The notes beneath the pieces are model-generated. The model saw nothing but the letters and a program-made list of their open reading frames with translations. It did no database searches and was not told the DNA's origin. A stretch of 64,000 nt of DNA from Streptococcus canis (lineage in GTDB: Bacteria > Bacillota > Bacilli > Lactobacillales > Streptococcaceae): contig NZ_LR134293.1 in the NCBI RefSeq assembly GCF_900636575.1, positions 989,001-1,053,000 of the forward strand, in the 5' to 3' direction. This document shows positions 1 through 9,256 of this stretch, piece by piece. Positions within the stretch are counted from its first letter, which is position 1, and every line of letters begins with the position of its first letter. Both the position numbers and the translations under genes were made by a program.

Positions 1-286
1 TTAAGGAGTTTGTTGAAAAAAGATGAAACTCACAGAAAGGAAGGCAAGTGTTCTTAATTGAACATGAGCTACGGACTGTGCTAAAAAGATTGTTTTTCTT
101 TGGACGCAAGTCGTCTGACGTCAAAACTCCTATTTCTTAGGAATTTATCGAGAGAAGAACCTTTATATAGAAAGGAAACGAACCCGCCCTAAAAGCTGTG
201 TGAAAAAGATGAATCGTTTAGAAAATCAGGATTTTCTGTCGATTTCCTATTGTCACTTTGCTTTTTTCGGGCTTGGTATCTTAATT
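1..286 (+). other. dnaJ upstream region / leader
   Basis: About 285 bases with no convincing gene. Small hairpins are visible, such as TCCTA/TAGGA around 129-143 and GACG/CGTC around 102-114 next to a TGACGTCA palindrome. The frame of dnaJ stays open back to position 200, but the residues encoded there do not look like a J-protein, so I treat them as untranslated. In streptococci dnaK lies just upstream of dnaJ; its end is not recognisable here. No CIRCE element was seen. Confidence 0.4.
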
Positions 287-1423
287 ATGAACAATACTGA
301 ATTTTACGATCGTTTGGGGGTTTCTAAGGATGCCTCCCAAGACGACATTAAAAAAGCTTACCGTAAGATGTCCAAAAAATACCATCCAGACATCAATAAA
401 GAAGCAGGTGCAGAGCAAAAATATAAGGATGTCCAAGAGGCCTATGAAACGCTAAGCGACTCTCAAAAACGTGCCGCTTATGACCAATATGGAGCTGCGG
501 GTGCTAATGGTGGCTTCGGTAGTGGAGCGGGCGGTTTTGGTGGCTTTGATGGTGCTGGCTTTGGCGGCTTTGAAGACATTTTCTCAAGTTTCTTTGGTGG
601 CGGTGGCATGCGCAACCCTAATGCTCCTCGTCAAGGCGATGACTTACAGTACCGTGTCAATTTGTCTTTTGAAGAGGCTGTTTTTGGTGTTGAAAAAGAA
701 GTTAGCTATAACCGTGAAGCAACTTGTGGCACCTGTGCAGGGTCAGGTGCAAAACCTGGTACTAGTCCAGTGACCTGTCGTAAGTGTCACGGTTCAGGTG
801 TGATGACGGTTGATACACAAACACCCCTAGGTATGATGCGTCGTCAAGTGACTTGTGATGTCTGTCATGGTAGTGGACAAGAAATTAAAGAACCGTGTCC
901 AACCTGTCATGGGACTGGTCATGAAAAGAAAGTCCACAAAGTTTCCGTCAAAATTCCAGCAGGTGTGGAAACTGGTCAGCAAATTCGTCTTCAAGGACAA
1001 GGTGAGGCTGGTTTTAATGGTGGACCTTATGGTGATCTATTTGTCATTTTAAATGTCTTACCAAGTAAGAAATTTGAGCGAAATGGTTCGACGATTTATT
1101 ACAGTCTGAATATCACTTTCACTCAGGCAGCCTTAGGGGATACTGTAGATATTCCAACAGTCCATGGCGATGTTGAAATGGCTATCCCAGCAGGAACACA
1201 AACAGGTAAAACCTTCCGTCTCAAAGGCAAAGGGGCACCAAAGCTCCGTGGTGGTGGCCAAGGTGATCAGCATGTGACAGTCAATATTGTCACTCCAACC
1301 AAACTCAATGAAGCTCAAAAAGAAGCTTTAAGGGCTTTTGCTGAGGCAAGTGGTGAGCAACCTCTCCATCCCAAGAAAAAAGGATTCTTTGATAAGGTCA
1401 AAGATGCTTTAGAAGATATTTAA
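287..1423 (+). CDS. dnaJ: Chaperone protein DnaJ (Hsp40)
   Basis: Cytosolic Hsp40 co-chaperone that binds unfolded protein and stimulates the ATPase of DnaK. The 378-residue product has the full type I layout: an N-terminal J-domain with the HPD motif at residues 33-35, a Gly/Phe-rich linker at about 70-115, four CxxCxGxG zinc-binding repeats ([32 protein letters not shown]) in the middle, and a C-terminal substrate-binding domain. I chose the ATG at 287 because it gives the family N-terminus ([11 protein letters not shown]). The frame is open further upstream, to 200, but without family similarity, and the ribosome binding site is weak. It is followed by an intrinsic terminator, so it probably ends the heat-shock operon. 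Confidence 0.96.
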   Translation: MNNTEFYDRLGVSKDASQDDIKKAYRKMSKKYHPDINKEAGAEQKYKDVQEAYETLSDSQKRAAYDQYGAAGANGGFGSGAGGFGGFDGAGFGGFEDIFSSFFGGGGMRNPNAPRQGDDLQYRVNLSFEEAVFGVEKEVSYNREATCGTCAGSGAKPGTSPVTCRKCHGSGVMTVDTQTPLGMMRRQVTCDVCHGSGQEIKEPCPTCHGTGHEKKVHKVSVKIPAGVETGQQIRLQGQGEAGFNGGPYGDLFVILNVLPSKKFERNGSTIYYSLNITFTQAALGDTVDIPTVHGDVEMAIPAGTQTGKTFRLKGKGAPKLRGGGQGDQHVTVNIVTPTKLNEAQKEALRAFAEASGEQPLHPKKKGFFDKVKDALEDI

Positions 1424-1430
1424 AAGAATT

Positions 1431-1464
1431 AAACGAATGCTTTTTTGAAAGCTGCGTTTTTTCT
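1431..1464 (+). terminator. Intrinsic terminator after dnaJ
   Basis: Hairpin with arms AAACG/CGTTT and GCTTT/AAAGC separated by a small internal loop, followed by a T-run. It sits directly after the dnaJ stop codon. Confidence 0.75.
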
Positions 1465-1514
1465 TATTAAAATCAAGGTGGGAGGCATTTTTGATGTTAA
1501 AACTCATTTTTTTC

Positions 1515-1571
1515 TTGCCAAAGTCCTCAATCTGGTGTATCATATTTAGGTAATTAATTTGATTATCAAAT
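1515..1571 (+). promoter_or_regulatory. fabM promoter with FabT box
   Basis: A candidate promoter has -35 TTGCCA (1515-1520), a 17-base spacer and -10 TATCAT (1538-1543). Just downstream lies the perfect palindrome ATTTGATTATCAAAT (1557-1571), which matches the streptococcal FabT operator consensus. FabT is the MarR-family repressor of fatty acid synthesis encoded in this cluster. The position, overlapping the transcript start, would suit repression, though FabT control of fabM is inferred here. Confidence 0.7.
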
Positions 1572-1627
1572 CATTTTAAAATAAAATAATTTTGTTTTCA
1601 AATAAGTTATCAGAAAAGAGGGCTGTT

Positions 1628-2419
1628 ATGCAGTTTAAACATATCATCTTTGACATTGAAGACGACCTTGCGACTCTAACCTTAAACCGTCCAGAGGTAT
1701 CTAATGGGTTTAACATTCCGATCTGTCAAGAAATTTTAGAAGCATTGGTGGAAGTTAAGCAGCAGTCTTCTGTGCGCTTTTTACTGATTAAAGCCAATGG
1801 GAAAATTTTTTCAGTTGGTGGGGATTTGGTTGAGATGCAAGCTGCTGTTGAAAAGGATGATGTCCAGTCATTGGTTAAAATTGCTGAGCTGGTTCAAGAA
1901 ATTTCATTTGCAATTAAGCAGCTGCCTAAACCAGTTATTCTTTGTGCTGATGGTGCAGTAGCTGGTGCAGCATTTAATATTGCTTTAGCAGTCGATTTTT
2001 GCATTGCTAGCTCGCAAACAAAATTTATTCAAGCCTTTGTTAATGTTGGCTTGGCACCTGATGCGGGTGGTCTCTTCTTGCTAACACGTGCAGTTGGACT
2101 GAACCGCGCCACCCATCTTGTCATGACTGGTGAGGGAGTAACAGCAGAAAAAGGTCTTGACTATGGCTTTGTTTATCGTACAGCCGAATCCGATAAGTTA
2201 GACAAAGCTTGTCTTCAACTCTTAAAACGGTTGAGACGCGGGTCTTCCAATTCCTACGCTGGAATGAAGACTTTGGTATGGCAGAGTTTTTTTACAGGCT
2301 GGGAAGATTATGCTAAGAAAGAACTTGATATTCAAGAAGAACTAGCCTTCAAAGAAGATTTCAAAGAAGGTGTTAGAGCTTATGGAGAGAGACGACGACC
2401 GAATTTCCAAGGAAAGTAA
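1628..2419 (+). CDS. fabM: trans-2-decenoyl-ACP isomerase FabM (crotonase fold)
   Basis: Enoyl-CoA hydratase/isomerase family protein of 263 residues. In streptococci, FabM isomerises trans-2- to cis-3-decenoyl-ACP, the branch point that creates unsaturated fatty acids. Crotonase features seen: the N-terminal TLNRPE stretch, a GxxxxxGGDL oxyanion-hole region ([10 protein letters not shown], about residue 65-74) and a second one at [11 protein letters not shown] start at the ATG at 1628 because it follows an AGAAAAGAGGG ribosome binding site and gives the family length; the frame is open to 1592. First gene of the FASII cluster, with a FabT box upstream. Older annotations call this gene phaB. 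Family is certain; the isomerase role rests on the gene context. Confidence 0.9.
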   Translation: MQFKHIIFDIEDDLATLTLNRPEVSNGFNIPICQEILEALVEVKQQSSVRFLLIKANGKIFSVGGDLVEMQAAVEKDDVQSLVKIAELVQEISFAIKQLPKPVILCADGAVAGAAFNIALAVDFCIASSQTKFIQAFVNVGLAPDAGGLFLLTRAVGLNRATHLVMTGEGVTAEKGLDYGFVYRTAESDKLDKACLQLLKRLRRGSSNSYAGMKTLVWQSFFTGWEDYAKKELDIQEELAFKEDFKEGVRAYGERRRPNFQGK

Positions 2420-2430
2420 GACATCAATGC

Positions 2431-2473
2431 TTGCAAAAAGCTTTGACCTTTGATATACTTTGATTGTCAAAGT
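2431..2473 (+). promoter_or_regulatory. fabT promoter and FabT operator
   Basis: -35 TTGCAA (2431-2436), 17-base spacer, -10 TATACT (2454-2459). The palindrome ACTTTGATTGTCAAAGT (2457-2473; 7-base arms around TTG) overlaps the -10 end and the transcript start. This places FabT in autorepression of fabT-fabH-acpP. Confidence 0.82.
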
Positions 2474-2494
2474 TTATTGCTAGGAGGTGTTTAC

Positions 2495-2929
2495 TTGGAA
2501 TATGACAAAATTAACCAATACTTGGTTGATATTTTCAATCGTATCTTGGTTATTGAAGAAATGAGCCTAAAGACGAGTCAGTTTAGTGATGTCTCATTAA
2601 AAGAGATGCACACCATTGAGATTATTGGAAAATATGATCAGGTGACGCCAAGTGACATTGCCAGAGAACTAATGGTAACATTAGGAACGGTAACCACTAG
2701 CTTGAATAAACTGGAAGCAAAAGGCTACATCGAAAGAAGGCGGTCAAGTTCAGACAGACGGGTTGTTTACCTGTCACTAACAAAAAAAGGTCGCCTTTTG
2801 GATCGCCTTCATGCTAAGTTTCACAAAAACATGGTTGGTCATGTGATTGCTGATATGAGTGACGAAGAGATGCAAGCGCTGATGCGCGGACTAGGCAACC
2901 TACATCAATTTTTGGAGGATTTGGTTTAA
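2495..2929 (+). CDS. fabT: FabT, MarR-family repressor of fatty acid synthesis
   Basis: 144-residue winged-helix MarR regulator that represses the FASII genes, with long-chain acyl-ACP acting as corepressor in streptococci. The DNA-binding part is visible at about residues 45-100 (TPSDIARELMVTLGTVTTSLNKLEAKGYIERRRSSSDRR). I chose the TTG at 2495 as start: it lies about 7 bases after a strong AGGAGGT, and it yields the family N-terminus (LEYDKINQYLV). Longer reading back to 2450 would run through the operator. The stop codon is immediately followed by the fabH start. Its own promoter carries a FabT box. Confidence 0.93.
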   Translation: MEYDKINQYLVDIFNRILVIEEMSLKTSQFSDVSLKEMHTIEIIGKYDQVTPSDIARELMVTLGTVTTSLNKLEAKGYIERRRSSSDRRVVYLSLTKKGRLLDRLHAKFHKNMVGHVIADMSDEEMQALMRGLGNLHQFLEDLV

Positions 2930-3904
2930 ATGGTCTTTTCGAAAATCAGTCAGGTGGCTCACTACGTTCCTGAACAGCTAGTGACCAATGATGATTTAGC
3001 AAACATAATGGATACCAGTCATGAGTGGATTTTTTCTCGGACAGGAATTGCACAGCGACATATTACCAGGGATGAAATGACCAGTGATTTGGCTAGTCGA
3101 GTTGCAGAGCAACTCTTGGCAAGGTCTGGTTTAGAGGCGGATCTTATTGATTTTATTATCGTTGCTACTATTAGTTCAGATGCTACAATGCCTTCAACAG
3201 CGGCAAAAGTTCAAGCGACTATTGGTGCTACGAGAGCCTTTGCCTTTGATATGACAGCTGCTTGTAGTGGATTTGTCTTTGCTTTGGCCATGGCTGATAA
3301 ACTTATTTCATCGGGTGCTTATCAGAAGGGAATGGTGATTGGGGCAGAGACTTTATCAAAATTGCTTGACTGGGAGGATAGAAGTACAGCTGTTCTCTTC
3401 GGAGATGGGGCAGGGGGTATCTTGCTAGAAGCCAGTCAAGACAAGCATGTATTAGCAGAAGCCTTACATACTGATGGGGCTCGTGGACGGAGTTTGACTT
3501 CTGGTCAGACTAGTCTATCCTCTCCCTTTTCCATTAGCGAAGAAGCAAGAACTACCATTCAAATGGATGGACGTGCCATCTTTGATTTTGCGATTAGAGA
3601 TGTGTCCAAAAATATTTCATCAATCATTGAACAGTCAGGTCTAGCCAAAGAAGACTTGGATTATCTGCTCTTGCACCAAGCCAATCGTCGTATTCTTGAC
3701 AAAATGGCTCGTAAAATCGACCTCCCTCGAGAGAAATTTCTTGAAAACATGATGCATTACGGAAATACAAGTGCAGCGAGTATCCCAATTCTCTTGTCAG
3801 AGGCTGTCCAAAAGGGGCAGATTAAATTAGATGGTAGCCAAAAGGTCTTATTTTCCGGTTTTGGTGGAGGTTTGACATGGGGAAGTCTAATTGTTAAAAT
3901 CTAG
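2930..3904 (+). CDS. fabH: 3-oxoacyl-ACP synthase III (KAS III)
   Basis: Condenses acetyl-CoA with malonyl-ACP to start each fatty acid chain. The 324-residue thiolase-fold protein has the Cys-His-Asn triad: Cys in TAACSGF (about residue 112), His in LLHQANRR (about 250) and Asn in HYGNTSAAS (about 280). The C-terminal FGGGLTWGS motif is also typical. The ATG follows the fabT stop with no gap, and the SD-like GGAGGATTTGG lies inside the fabT end, so the two are translationally coupled. Confidence 0.97.
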   Translation: MVFSKISQVAHYVPEQLVTNDDLANIMDTSHEWIFSRTGIAQRHITRDEMTSDLASRVAEQLLARSGLEADLIDFIIVATISSDATMPSTAAKVQATIGATRAFAFDMTAACSGFVFALAMADKLISSGAYQKGMVIGAETLSKLLDWEDRSTAVLFGDGAGGILLEASQDKHVLAEALHTDGARGRSLTSGQTSLSSPFSISEEARTTIQMDGRAIFDFAIRDVSKNISSIIEQSGLAKEDLDYLLLHQANRRILDKMARKIDLPREKFLENMMHYGNTSAASIPILLSEAVQKGQIKLDGSQKVLFSGFGGGLTWGSLIVKI

Positions 3905-3965
3905 TTATATCATGTGCCTAGCACATTTATAAAAATAAATTTATATTTTTTAAGGAGAAATAAAA

Positions 3966-4190
3966 ATGGCAGTATTTGAAAAAGTACAAGAAATTATCGT
4001 TGAGGAACTTGGTAAGGAAACAGAAGAAGTGACTTTGGAAACAACTTTTGATGATCTTGACGCAGATTCACTTGATGTTTTCCAAGTTATCTCAGAGATT
4101 GAAGATGCCTTTGATATCCAAATTGAAACTGAAGAAGGCTTGAACACTGTTGGTGACCTTGTTGCTTACGTTGAAGAGAAAACAAAATAA
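3966..4190 (+). CDS. acpP: Acyl carrier protein
   Basis: Acidic 74-residue carrier that holds growing acyl chains on a 4'-phosphopantetheine arm. The attachment serine is in the DADSLDVF motif near residue 37. A clear TAAGGAG ribosome binding site precedes the ATG. It is named acpA in some streptococcal genomes. The intergenic region of about 197 bases that follows holds hairpins and a third FabT box, so the promoter-proximal trio fabT-fabH-acpP may be expressed differently from fabK-accA. Confidence 0.95.
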   Translation: MAVFEKVQEIIVEELGKETEEVTLETTFDDLDADSLDVFQVISEIEDAFDIQIETEEGLNTVGDLVAYVEEKTK

Positions 4191-4209
4191 ATCTAGGAAT
4201 GACTGATAT

Positions 4210-4330
4210 AGCAGCAACGTGTTAAATGTTAGCTGCCCATGTCCCTATCATAACTGGACAAGATAATAGGCATTAGTCAAACCGTTGGGGTGAGATTAGA
4301 CTCTTTTTGGGATCTAACTCGCTCTTTCTT
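4210..4330 (+). promoter_or_regulatory. Hairpins between acpP and fabK (possible attenuator)
   Basis: Two foldable segments: GCAGC/GCTGC with inner AAC/GTT around 4210-4235, and GAGATTAGA (4292-4300) with TCTAACTC (4313-4320) followed by a pyrimidine-rich tail. The second could act as a weak terminator that reduces readthrough from acpP into fabK. Inference from sequence only. Confidence 0.35.
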
Positions 4331-4341
4331 CTTACCATGAT

Positions 4342-4358
4342 AGTTTGATTATCAAATT
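4342..4358 (+). promoter_or_regulatory. FabT box upstream of fabK
   Basis: AGTTTGATTATCAAATT is an exact match to the FabT operator consensus, 30 bases before the fabK start. It indicates that the fabK-accA block is also controlled by FabT. Confidence 0.85.
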
Positions 4359-4387
4359 ATTCTCCTTATTGTTTATAGAAAGTTATT

Positions 4388-5359
4388 ATGAAAACACATA
4401 TTACAGAATTACTTAATATTGATTATCCCATTTTTCAAGGAGGTATGGCTTGGGTTGCTGATGGAGACCTAGCAGGTGCAGTATCCAATGCCGGTGGTTT
4501 AGGAATCATTGGCGGTGGTAATGCTCCAAAAGAAGTTGTTAAAGCCAATATTGATCGCGTCAAGGCCATTACTGACAAACCCTTTGGTGTAAATATTATG
4601 CTCTTGTCACCTTTTGCCGATGATATTGTTGATTTGGTTATTGAAGAAGGTGTCAAAGTTGTCACAACAGGTGCAGGAAATCCAGGGAAGTACATGGAGC
4701 GGTTGCATCAGGCGGGAATAATTGTTATTCCAGTTGTTCCAAGTGTGGCTCTTGCGAAACGGATGGAAAAATTAGGTGTTGATGCAGTGATCGCTGAAGG
4801 TATGGAAGCTGGAGGACACATTGGTAAATTAACGACCATGACTCTTGTGAGACAAGTGGTTGAAGCAGTATCTATTCCTGTTGTTGCAGCAGGAGGGATT
4901 GCTGATGGCCACGGAGCAGCAGCAGCCTTTATGCTAGGTGCAGAAGCTGTCCAGGTCGGAACTCGCTTTGTTGTCGCCAAAGAATCTAATGCGCACCAAA
5001 ACTTCAAAGACAAAATCTTGAAAGCTAAAGATATTGATACGGTGATTTCTGCTCAGGTTGTAGGTCATCCTGTTCGTTCTATAAAAAACAAATTGACCTC
5101 AGCTTATGCCAAGGCTGAAAAAGAATTTTTGACCGACCAAAAGACAGCAGATGATATTGAAGAAATGGGGGCGGGCTCACTTCGCAATGCAGTTGTTGAT
5201 GGTGATGTGGTCAATGGTTCGGTTATGGCAGGTCAGATTGCTGGTCTTGTTAAGGAAGAAGAAAGTTGTGAGGCCATTTTAAAAGATATTTATTATGGTG
5301 CAGCTCAAGTTATTCAAGAAGAGTCCAAGCGCTGGCAATCTATTTCTTTAGATAACTAA
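4388..5359 (+). CDS. fabK: Enoyl-ACP reductase II (FMN-dependent)
   Basis: FMN-containing TIM-barrel flavoprotein that carries out the last reduction of each elongation cycle. It replaces FabI, which is why many streptococci are insensitive to triclosan. The 323-residue protein has the nitronate-monooxygenase/FabK signature IFQGGMAWVADGDLAGAVSNAGG at the start and the flavin/phosphate-binding AAGGIADG and LGAEAVQVGTRF stretches near residues 170-200. It heads the second FASII block, behind its own FabT box. Confidence 0.95.
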   Translation: MKTHITELLNIDYPIFQGGMAWVADGDLAGAVSNAGGLGIIGGGNAPKEVVKANIDRVKAITDKPFGVNIMLLSPFADDIVDLVIEEGVKVVTTGAGNPGKYMERLHQAGIIVIPVVPSVALAKRMEKLGVDAVIAEGMEAGGHIGKLTTMTLVRQVVEAVSIPVVAAGGIADGHGAAAAFMLGAEAVQVGTRFVVAKESNAHQNFKDKILKAKDIDTVISAQVVGHPVRSIKNKLTSAYAKAEKEFLTDQKTADDIEEMGAGSLRNAVVDGDVVNGSVMAGQIAGLVKEEESCEAILKDIYYGAAQVIQEESKRWQSISLDN

Positions 5360-5384
5360 ATTAACAAAATAAAGGATGATGACA

Positions 5385-6305
5385 ATGACAAAAACAGCCT
5401 TTTTATTCGCTGGTCAAGGTGCTCAAAAATTAGGGATGGCAAGAGATTTCTATGATAATTTTGCTATTGTCCGTGACACTTTTGATCAAGCTAGTCAAGT
5501 ATTAGGGTATGATTTACGCCGTTTGATTGATAGTAACCAAGAAAAATTAAATCAAACCAGCTACACTCAACCAGCTATTTTGACATCATCAATTGCCATC
5601 TATCGTGTTTTGGGCTTGCATCACATTAAGCCAGACATGGTAGCAGGTCTTTCTCTAGGAGAATATTCAGCATTGGTGGCATCAGGAGCGCTTTCTTTTG
5701 AAGACACCTTGGCTCTGGTTGCTAAGAGAGGTCGCTTGATGGAAGATGCTGCTCCAGTAGGTTCTGGGAAAATGGTTGCGGTCATGAATACGGACGCCAA
5801 AGTGATTGAAGAAGTCTGTCAAATAGCTGCTGAACATGGAGTGGTTGCTCCAGCAAACTATAATACTCCTAGTCAAATTGTGATTGGTGGTCAAACAGAT
5901 GCTGTAAATGTTGCGGTTGAATTATTAAAGGAAAGAGGTGTCAAACGACTGATTCCCTTAAACGTGTCAGGTCCCTTCCACACGGCTTTGTTAAAACCAG
6001 CCAGTCGTTTATTAGCTTGGGAATTGGAACGGTATAACTTCAATGACTTCAAAATTCCCCTTGTTGGTAATACCGAAGCTAGTATTATGGAAAAAGACCG
6101 TATCCCCGAATTGTTGGCCCGTCAGGTGATGGAACCTGTTCGTTTCTATGACAGCATAGCTACCTTGACAGCAAATGGGGTAACTCAGGCTATTGAGATT
6201 GGCCCAGGCAAGGTTTTGACAGGTTTTGTAAAAAAAATTGACAAGCAGTTGCCATGTAACAGTATTGAGGATATGGTAGGCCTACGCTCATTTTTAAATA
6301 GATAG
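5385..6305 (+). CDS. fabD: Malonyl-CoA:ACP transacylase
   Basis: Loads malonyl groups from CoA onto ACP for elongation. The 306-residue product begins with the family motif FLFAGQGAQ and has the nucleophile Ser in GLSLGEYSAL (about residue 92) and the catalytic His in GPFHTALL (about 200). Three in-frame ATGs lie at 5376, 5379 and 5385. I choose 5385, which sits about 9 bases from the AAAGG ribosome binding site and gives the family N-terminus MTKTAFLF. Confidence 0.95.
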   Translation: MTKTAFLFAGQGAQKLGMARDFYDNFAIVRDTFDQASQVLGYDLRRLIDSNQEKLNQTSYTQPAILTSSIAIYRVLGLHHIKPDMVAGLSLGEYSALVASGALSFEDTLALVAKRGRLMEDAAPVGSGKMVAVMNTDAKVIEEVCQIAAEHGVVAPANYNTPSQIVIGGQTDAVNVAVELLKERGVKRLIPLNVSGPFHTALLKPASRLLAWELERYNFNDFKIPLVGNTEASIMEKDRIPELLARQVMEPVRFYDSIATLTANGVTQAIEIGPGKVLTGFVKKIDKQLPCNSIEDMVGLRSFLNR

Positions 6306-6316
6306 AGAGGAAACTC

Positions 6317-7051
6317 ATGGAAATTAAAGGAAAAAATATCTTTATTACAGGTTCAACAAGAGGTATCGGTTTAGCGATGGCTCATCAATTTGCTAGCTTA
6401 GGGGCTAATATTGTCTTGAATGGTCGCTCTGCTATTTCTGAAGAGCTTATCGCCAGCTTTGCCGATTATGGTGTAACAGTTGTTGCTATTTCTGGAGATG
6501 TTTCAGAATCATCAGATGCCAAACGTATGGTTAATGAAGCGATTGAGAGCTTAGGTTCGATTGATGTTTTAGTGAACAATGCTGGTATTACCAATGATAA
6601 ATTGATGCTCAAAATGACGGAAGAAGATTTTGAACGTGTCTTGAAAATCAATTTGACTGGTGCTTTTAACATGACTCAGTCGGTACTAAAACCAATGACT
6701 AAGGCTCGCCAAGGAGCTATCATTAATGTCTCTAGTGTGGTTGGTTTAACAGGTAATGTTGGACAAGCGAACTATGCAGCTTCTAAAGCAGGATTGATTG
6801 GCTTTACCAAATCTGTTGCCCGTGAAGTTGCTGCTCGTAACATTCGAGTGAATGCTATTGCACCAGGTTTTATCGAGTCTGATATGACAGGTGTCCTCCC
6901 TGAAAAAATGCAGGAGCAAATTTTAGGTCAAATCCCAATGAAACGTATCGGAAAAGCGCAAGAGGTTGCTCAACTAGCGAGTTTCTTGGCTGAACAAGAT
7001 TATATTACAGGACAAGTTATCGCTATTGATGGCGGAATGACAATGCAATAA
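6317..7051 (+). CDS. fabG: 3-oxoacyl-ACP reductase
   Basis: NADPH-dependent short-chain dehydrogenase that reduces 3-ketoacyl-ACP. The 244 residues include the Rossmann TGSTRGIG motif at about 11-18, NNAG near 85, Ser in NVSS and the catalytic YAASK (about residue 152-156). Good AGAGAGGAAA ribosome binding site, 11 bases after fabD. Confidence 0.97.
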   Translation: MEIKGKNIFITGSTRGIGLAMAHQFASLGANIVLNGRSAISEELIASFADYGVTVVAISGDVSESSDAKRMVNEAIESLGSIDVLVNNAGITNDKLMLKMTEEDFERVLKINLTGAFNMTQSVLKPMTKARQGAIINVSSVVGLTGNVGQANYAASKAGLIGFTKSVAREVAARNIRVNAIAPGFIESDMTGVLPEKMQEQILGQIPMKRIGKAQEVAQLASFLAEQDYITGQVIAIDGGMTMQ

Positions 7052-7065
7052 GGAGACGTAGTGAA

Positions 7066-8298
7066 ATGACATTTAAAAGAGTAGTTGTAACAGGTTATGG
7101 CTTAACATCTCCAATCGGGCATGATCCTGAAACATTTTGGAACAATCTGAAAACTGGTCAAATCGGTATTGGCCCTATTACCAAATTTGACACAACCGAT
7201 TATGCGGTCAAAAATGCAGCTGAAATTCAAGATTTTCCTTTTGATAAGTACTTTGTAAAAAAAGATCTAAACCGTTTCGACAGGTATTCCTTATATGCTC
7301 TTTATGCGGCTATGGAAGCTGTTGAGCATGCTGGTTTAGATATTGACACTATTGATGCTGACCGTTTTGGAGTCATTGTTGCTTCAGGGATTGGTGGTAT
7401 CCAAGAGATTGAAGAACAAGTCATTCGCCTACATGAAAAAGGGCCAAAACGTGTGAAACCAATGACCTTGCCAAAAGCCTTGCCAAATATGGCTGCAGGT
7501 AATGTTGCCATGAAATTGAAAGCACAAGGAGTATGTAAATCAATTAATACTGCCTGCGCTTCTTCAAATGATGCAATTGGAGATGCCTTCCGCGCTATTA
7601 AATTTGGAATTCAAGATGTCATGATGGTTGGTGGCTCCGAAGCGGCCATTACAAAATTTGCCATTGCTGGTTTCCAAAGCCTGACAGCCTTATCAACAAC
7701 TGAGGATCCAAGTAGAAGTTCTATTCCATTTGATAAAGACCGCAATGGCTTTATCATGGGAGAAGGGTCAGGAATGCTTGTTTTAGAAAGTCTTGAACAT
7801 GCTCAAAAACGTGGGGCAACAATCTTAGCAGAGATTGTTGGTTATGGCAATACCTGCGATGCTTATCACATGACCTCACCACATCCAGAAGGCTTGGGAG
7901 CTCGTAAAGCCATTCATTTAGCCTTGCAAGAAGCCGGTATTGAAGCTGATGACATTGACTATGTTAATGCGCACGGAACATCAACGCCAGCTAATGAAAA
8001 AGGCGAGAGCCAAGCGATTGTAGCTGTTCTTGGTAAGGACGTTCCAGTGTCTTCAACCAAATCATTTACAGGTCATCTTCTTGGTGCTGCAGGAGCTGTG
8101 GAAGCTATTGCAACTATTGAAGCTATACGTCATAACTATGTTCCAATGACGGCTGGTACTCAAGCCTTGTCAGAAGATATTGAAGCAAATGTCATCTTTG
8201 GGCAAGGAAAAGAAGCAGCTATCAAGTATGCCATTTCAAATACCTTTGGTTTTGGTGGTCACAATGCGGTACTAGCATTCAAGCGTTGGGAGGACTAA
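7066..8298 (+). CDS. fabF: 3-oxoacyl-ACP synthase II (KAS II)
   Basis: Elongating condensing enzyme of FASII. 410 residues with the Cys-His-His triad: Cys in NTACASSNDAIG (about 164), His in AHGTSTP (about 304) and His in KSFTGHLLGAAG (about 340). Ends one base before the GTG start of accB, whose ribosome binding site (GGGAGGAC) lies inside fabF. Confidence 0.97.
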   Translation: MTFKRVVVTGYGLTSPIGHDPETFWNNLKTGQIGIGPITKFDTTDYAVKNAAEIQDFPFDKYFVKKDLNRFDRYSLYALYAAMEAVEHAGLDIDTIDADRFGVIVASGIGGIQEIEEQVIRLHEKGPKRVKPMTLPKALPNMAAGNVAMKLKAQGVCKSINTACASSNDAIGDAFRAIKFGIQDVMMVGGSEAAITKFAIAGFQSLTALSTTEDPSRSSIPFDKDRNGFIMGEGSGMLVLESLEHAQKRGATILAEIVGYGNTCDAYHMTSPHPEGLGARKAIHLALQEAGIEADDIDYVNAHGTSTPANEKGESQAIVAVLGKDVPVSSTKSFTGHLLGAAGAVEAIATIEAIRHNYVPMTAGTQALSEDIEANVIFGQGKEAAIKYAISNTFGFGGHNAVLAFKRWED

Positions 8299-8299
8299 A

Positions 8300-8806
8300 G
8301 TGAATATTCAAGAAATCAAGGATTTGATGGCTCAATTTGATAGCTCAAGTCTACGTGAATTTTCATTCAAAACAAGTGAAGGCGAGTTAGCCTTTAGTAA
8401 AAATGAACAACACTTCGTTCAATCTGCACCCAGCCAAGAGCAAGTAATACCTGCACCACAGCTACCCCTTGCTCCGAATCCAGTAGCTTCGGAAGTTTCT
8501 ACTCAAGTCTCAACACCAGTTAAGGAGGTACTTGTCGAGAAGCAGTCACAGGCTGAACCTCTTGCAGCTGAGGGAGATATTGTTGAAAGTCCACTGGTTG
8601 GGGTAGCTTATTTGGCATCCGCTCCAGATAAGCCACCATTTGTGGCGGTAGGTGATATGGTTAAAAAGGGGCAAACCCTTGTGATTATCGAAGCTATGAA
8701 GGTCATGAATGAAGTACCTGCTCCATGTGATGGTGTGGTTACAGAAATCTTGGTGGCAAACGAGGATGTTATTGAGTTTGGACAAGGATTGGTGCGGATT
8801 AAATGA
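8300..8806 (+). CDS. accB: Biotin carboxyl carrier protein of acetyl-CoA carboxylase
   Basis: Carries the biotin that shuttles CO2 between the AccC and AccAD subunits. 168 residues: an N-terminal helix, a flexible Pro/Ala/Gln/Val-rich linker at about 40-85, and a C-terminal biotinyl domain with the biotin-accepting Lys in [12 protein letters not shown] start at 8300. The stop codon overlaps the fabZ start (ATGATG). Confidence 0.96.
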   Translation: MNIQEIKDLMAQFDSSSLREFSFKTSEGELAFSKNEQHFVQSAPSQEQVIPAPQLPLAPNPVASEVSTQVSTPVKEVLVEKQSQAEPLAAEGDIVESPLVGVAYLASAPDKPPFVAVGDMVKKGQTLVIIEAMKVMNEVPAPCDGVVTEILVANEDVIEFGQGLVRIK

Positions 8807-9225
8807 TGGATATTAGAGAAATTCAAGCAGCTTTGCCTCATCGTTACCCAATGTTATTGGTTGATCGAGTGTTAGACGTTTCAGACGACCACATTGTTGC
8901 CATTAAAAATGTCACCATCAATGAGCCTTTTTTCAACGGGCATTTCCCCCAGTATCCAGTGATGCCAGGCGTTCTTATTATGGAAGCTCTAGCACAGACG
9001 GCTGGTGTCTTAGAATTGTCAAAAGAAGAAAATAAAGGCAAGTTGGTCTTTTACGCTGGAATGGATAAAGTGAAGTTCAAAAAACAAGTTGTTCCAGGTG
9101 ATCAGCTTGTGATGACAGCGACCCTTATCAAGCGTCGCGGTACCATTGCTGTCGTTGAAGCTAAGGCAGAAGTTGATGGCAAGCTAGCGGCAAGCGGAAC
9201 ATTGACCTTTGCTTTCGGACAATGA
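8806..9225 (+). CDS. fabZ: 3-hydroxyacyl-ACP dehydratase
   Basis: Hot-dog-fold enzyme that removes water from 3-hydroxyacyl-ACP. 139 residues with the family active site [22 protein letters not shown], which holds the catalytic His and Glu. Two adjacent ATGs (8803 and 8806) overlap the accB stop; I use the second, which gives [16 protein letters not shown]. Translationally coupled to accB. Confidence 0.95.
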   Translation: MDIREIQAALPHRYPMLLVDRVLDVSDDHIVAIKNVTINEPFFNGHFPQYPVMPGVLIMEALAQTAGVLELSKEENKGKLVFYAGMDKVKFKKQVVPGDQLVMTATLIKRRGTIAVVEAKAEVDGKLAASGTLTFAFGQ

Positions 9226-9256
9226 GAATGACTGTTCTGCGGAGGAAGAAACCCTT

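Noticed and set aside
200..286. Longer DnaJ with 29 extra N-terminal residues
   Set aside because: Extra residues ([16 protein letters not shown]...) are unlike any J-protein and hide the conserved start at 287.
471..1318. Open frames of 60-100 codons overlapping dnaJ
   Set aside because: Shadows of the real gene in other frames; no ribosome sites and biased composition.
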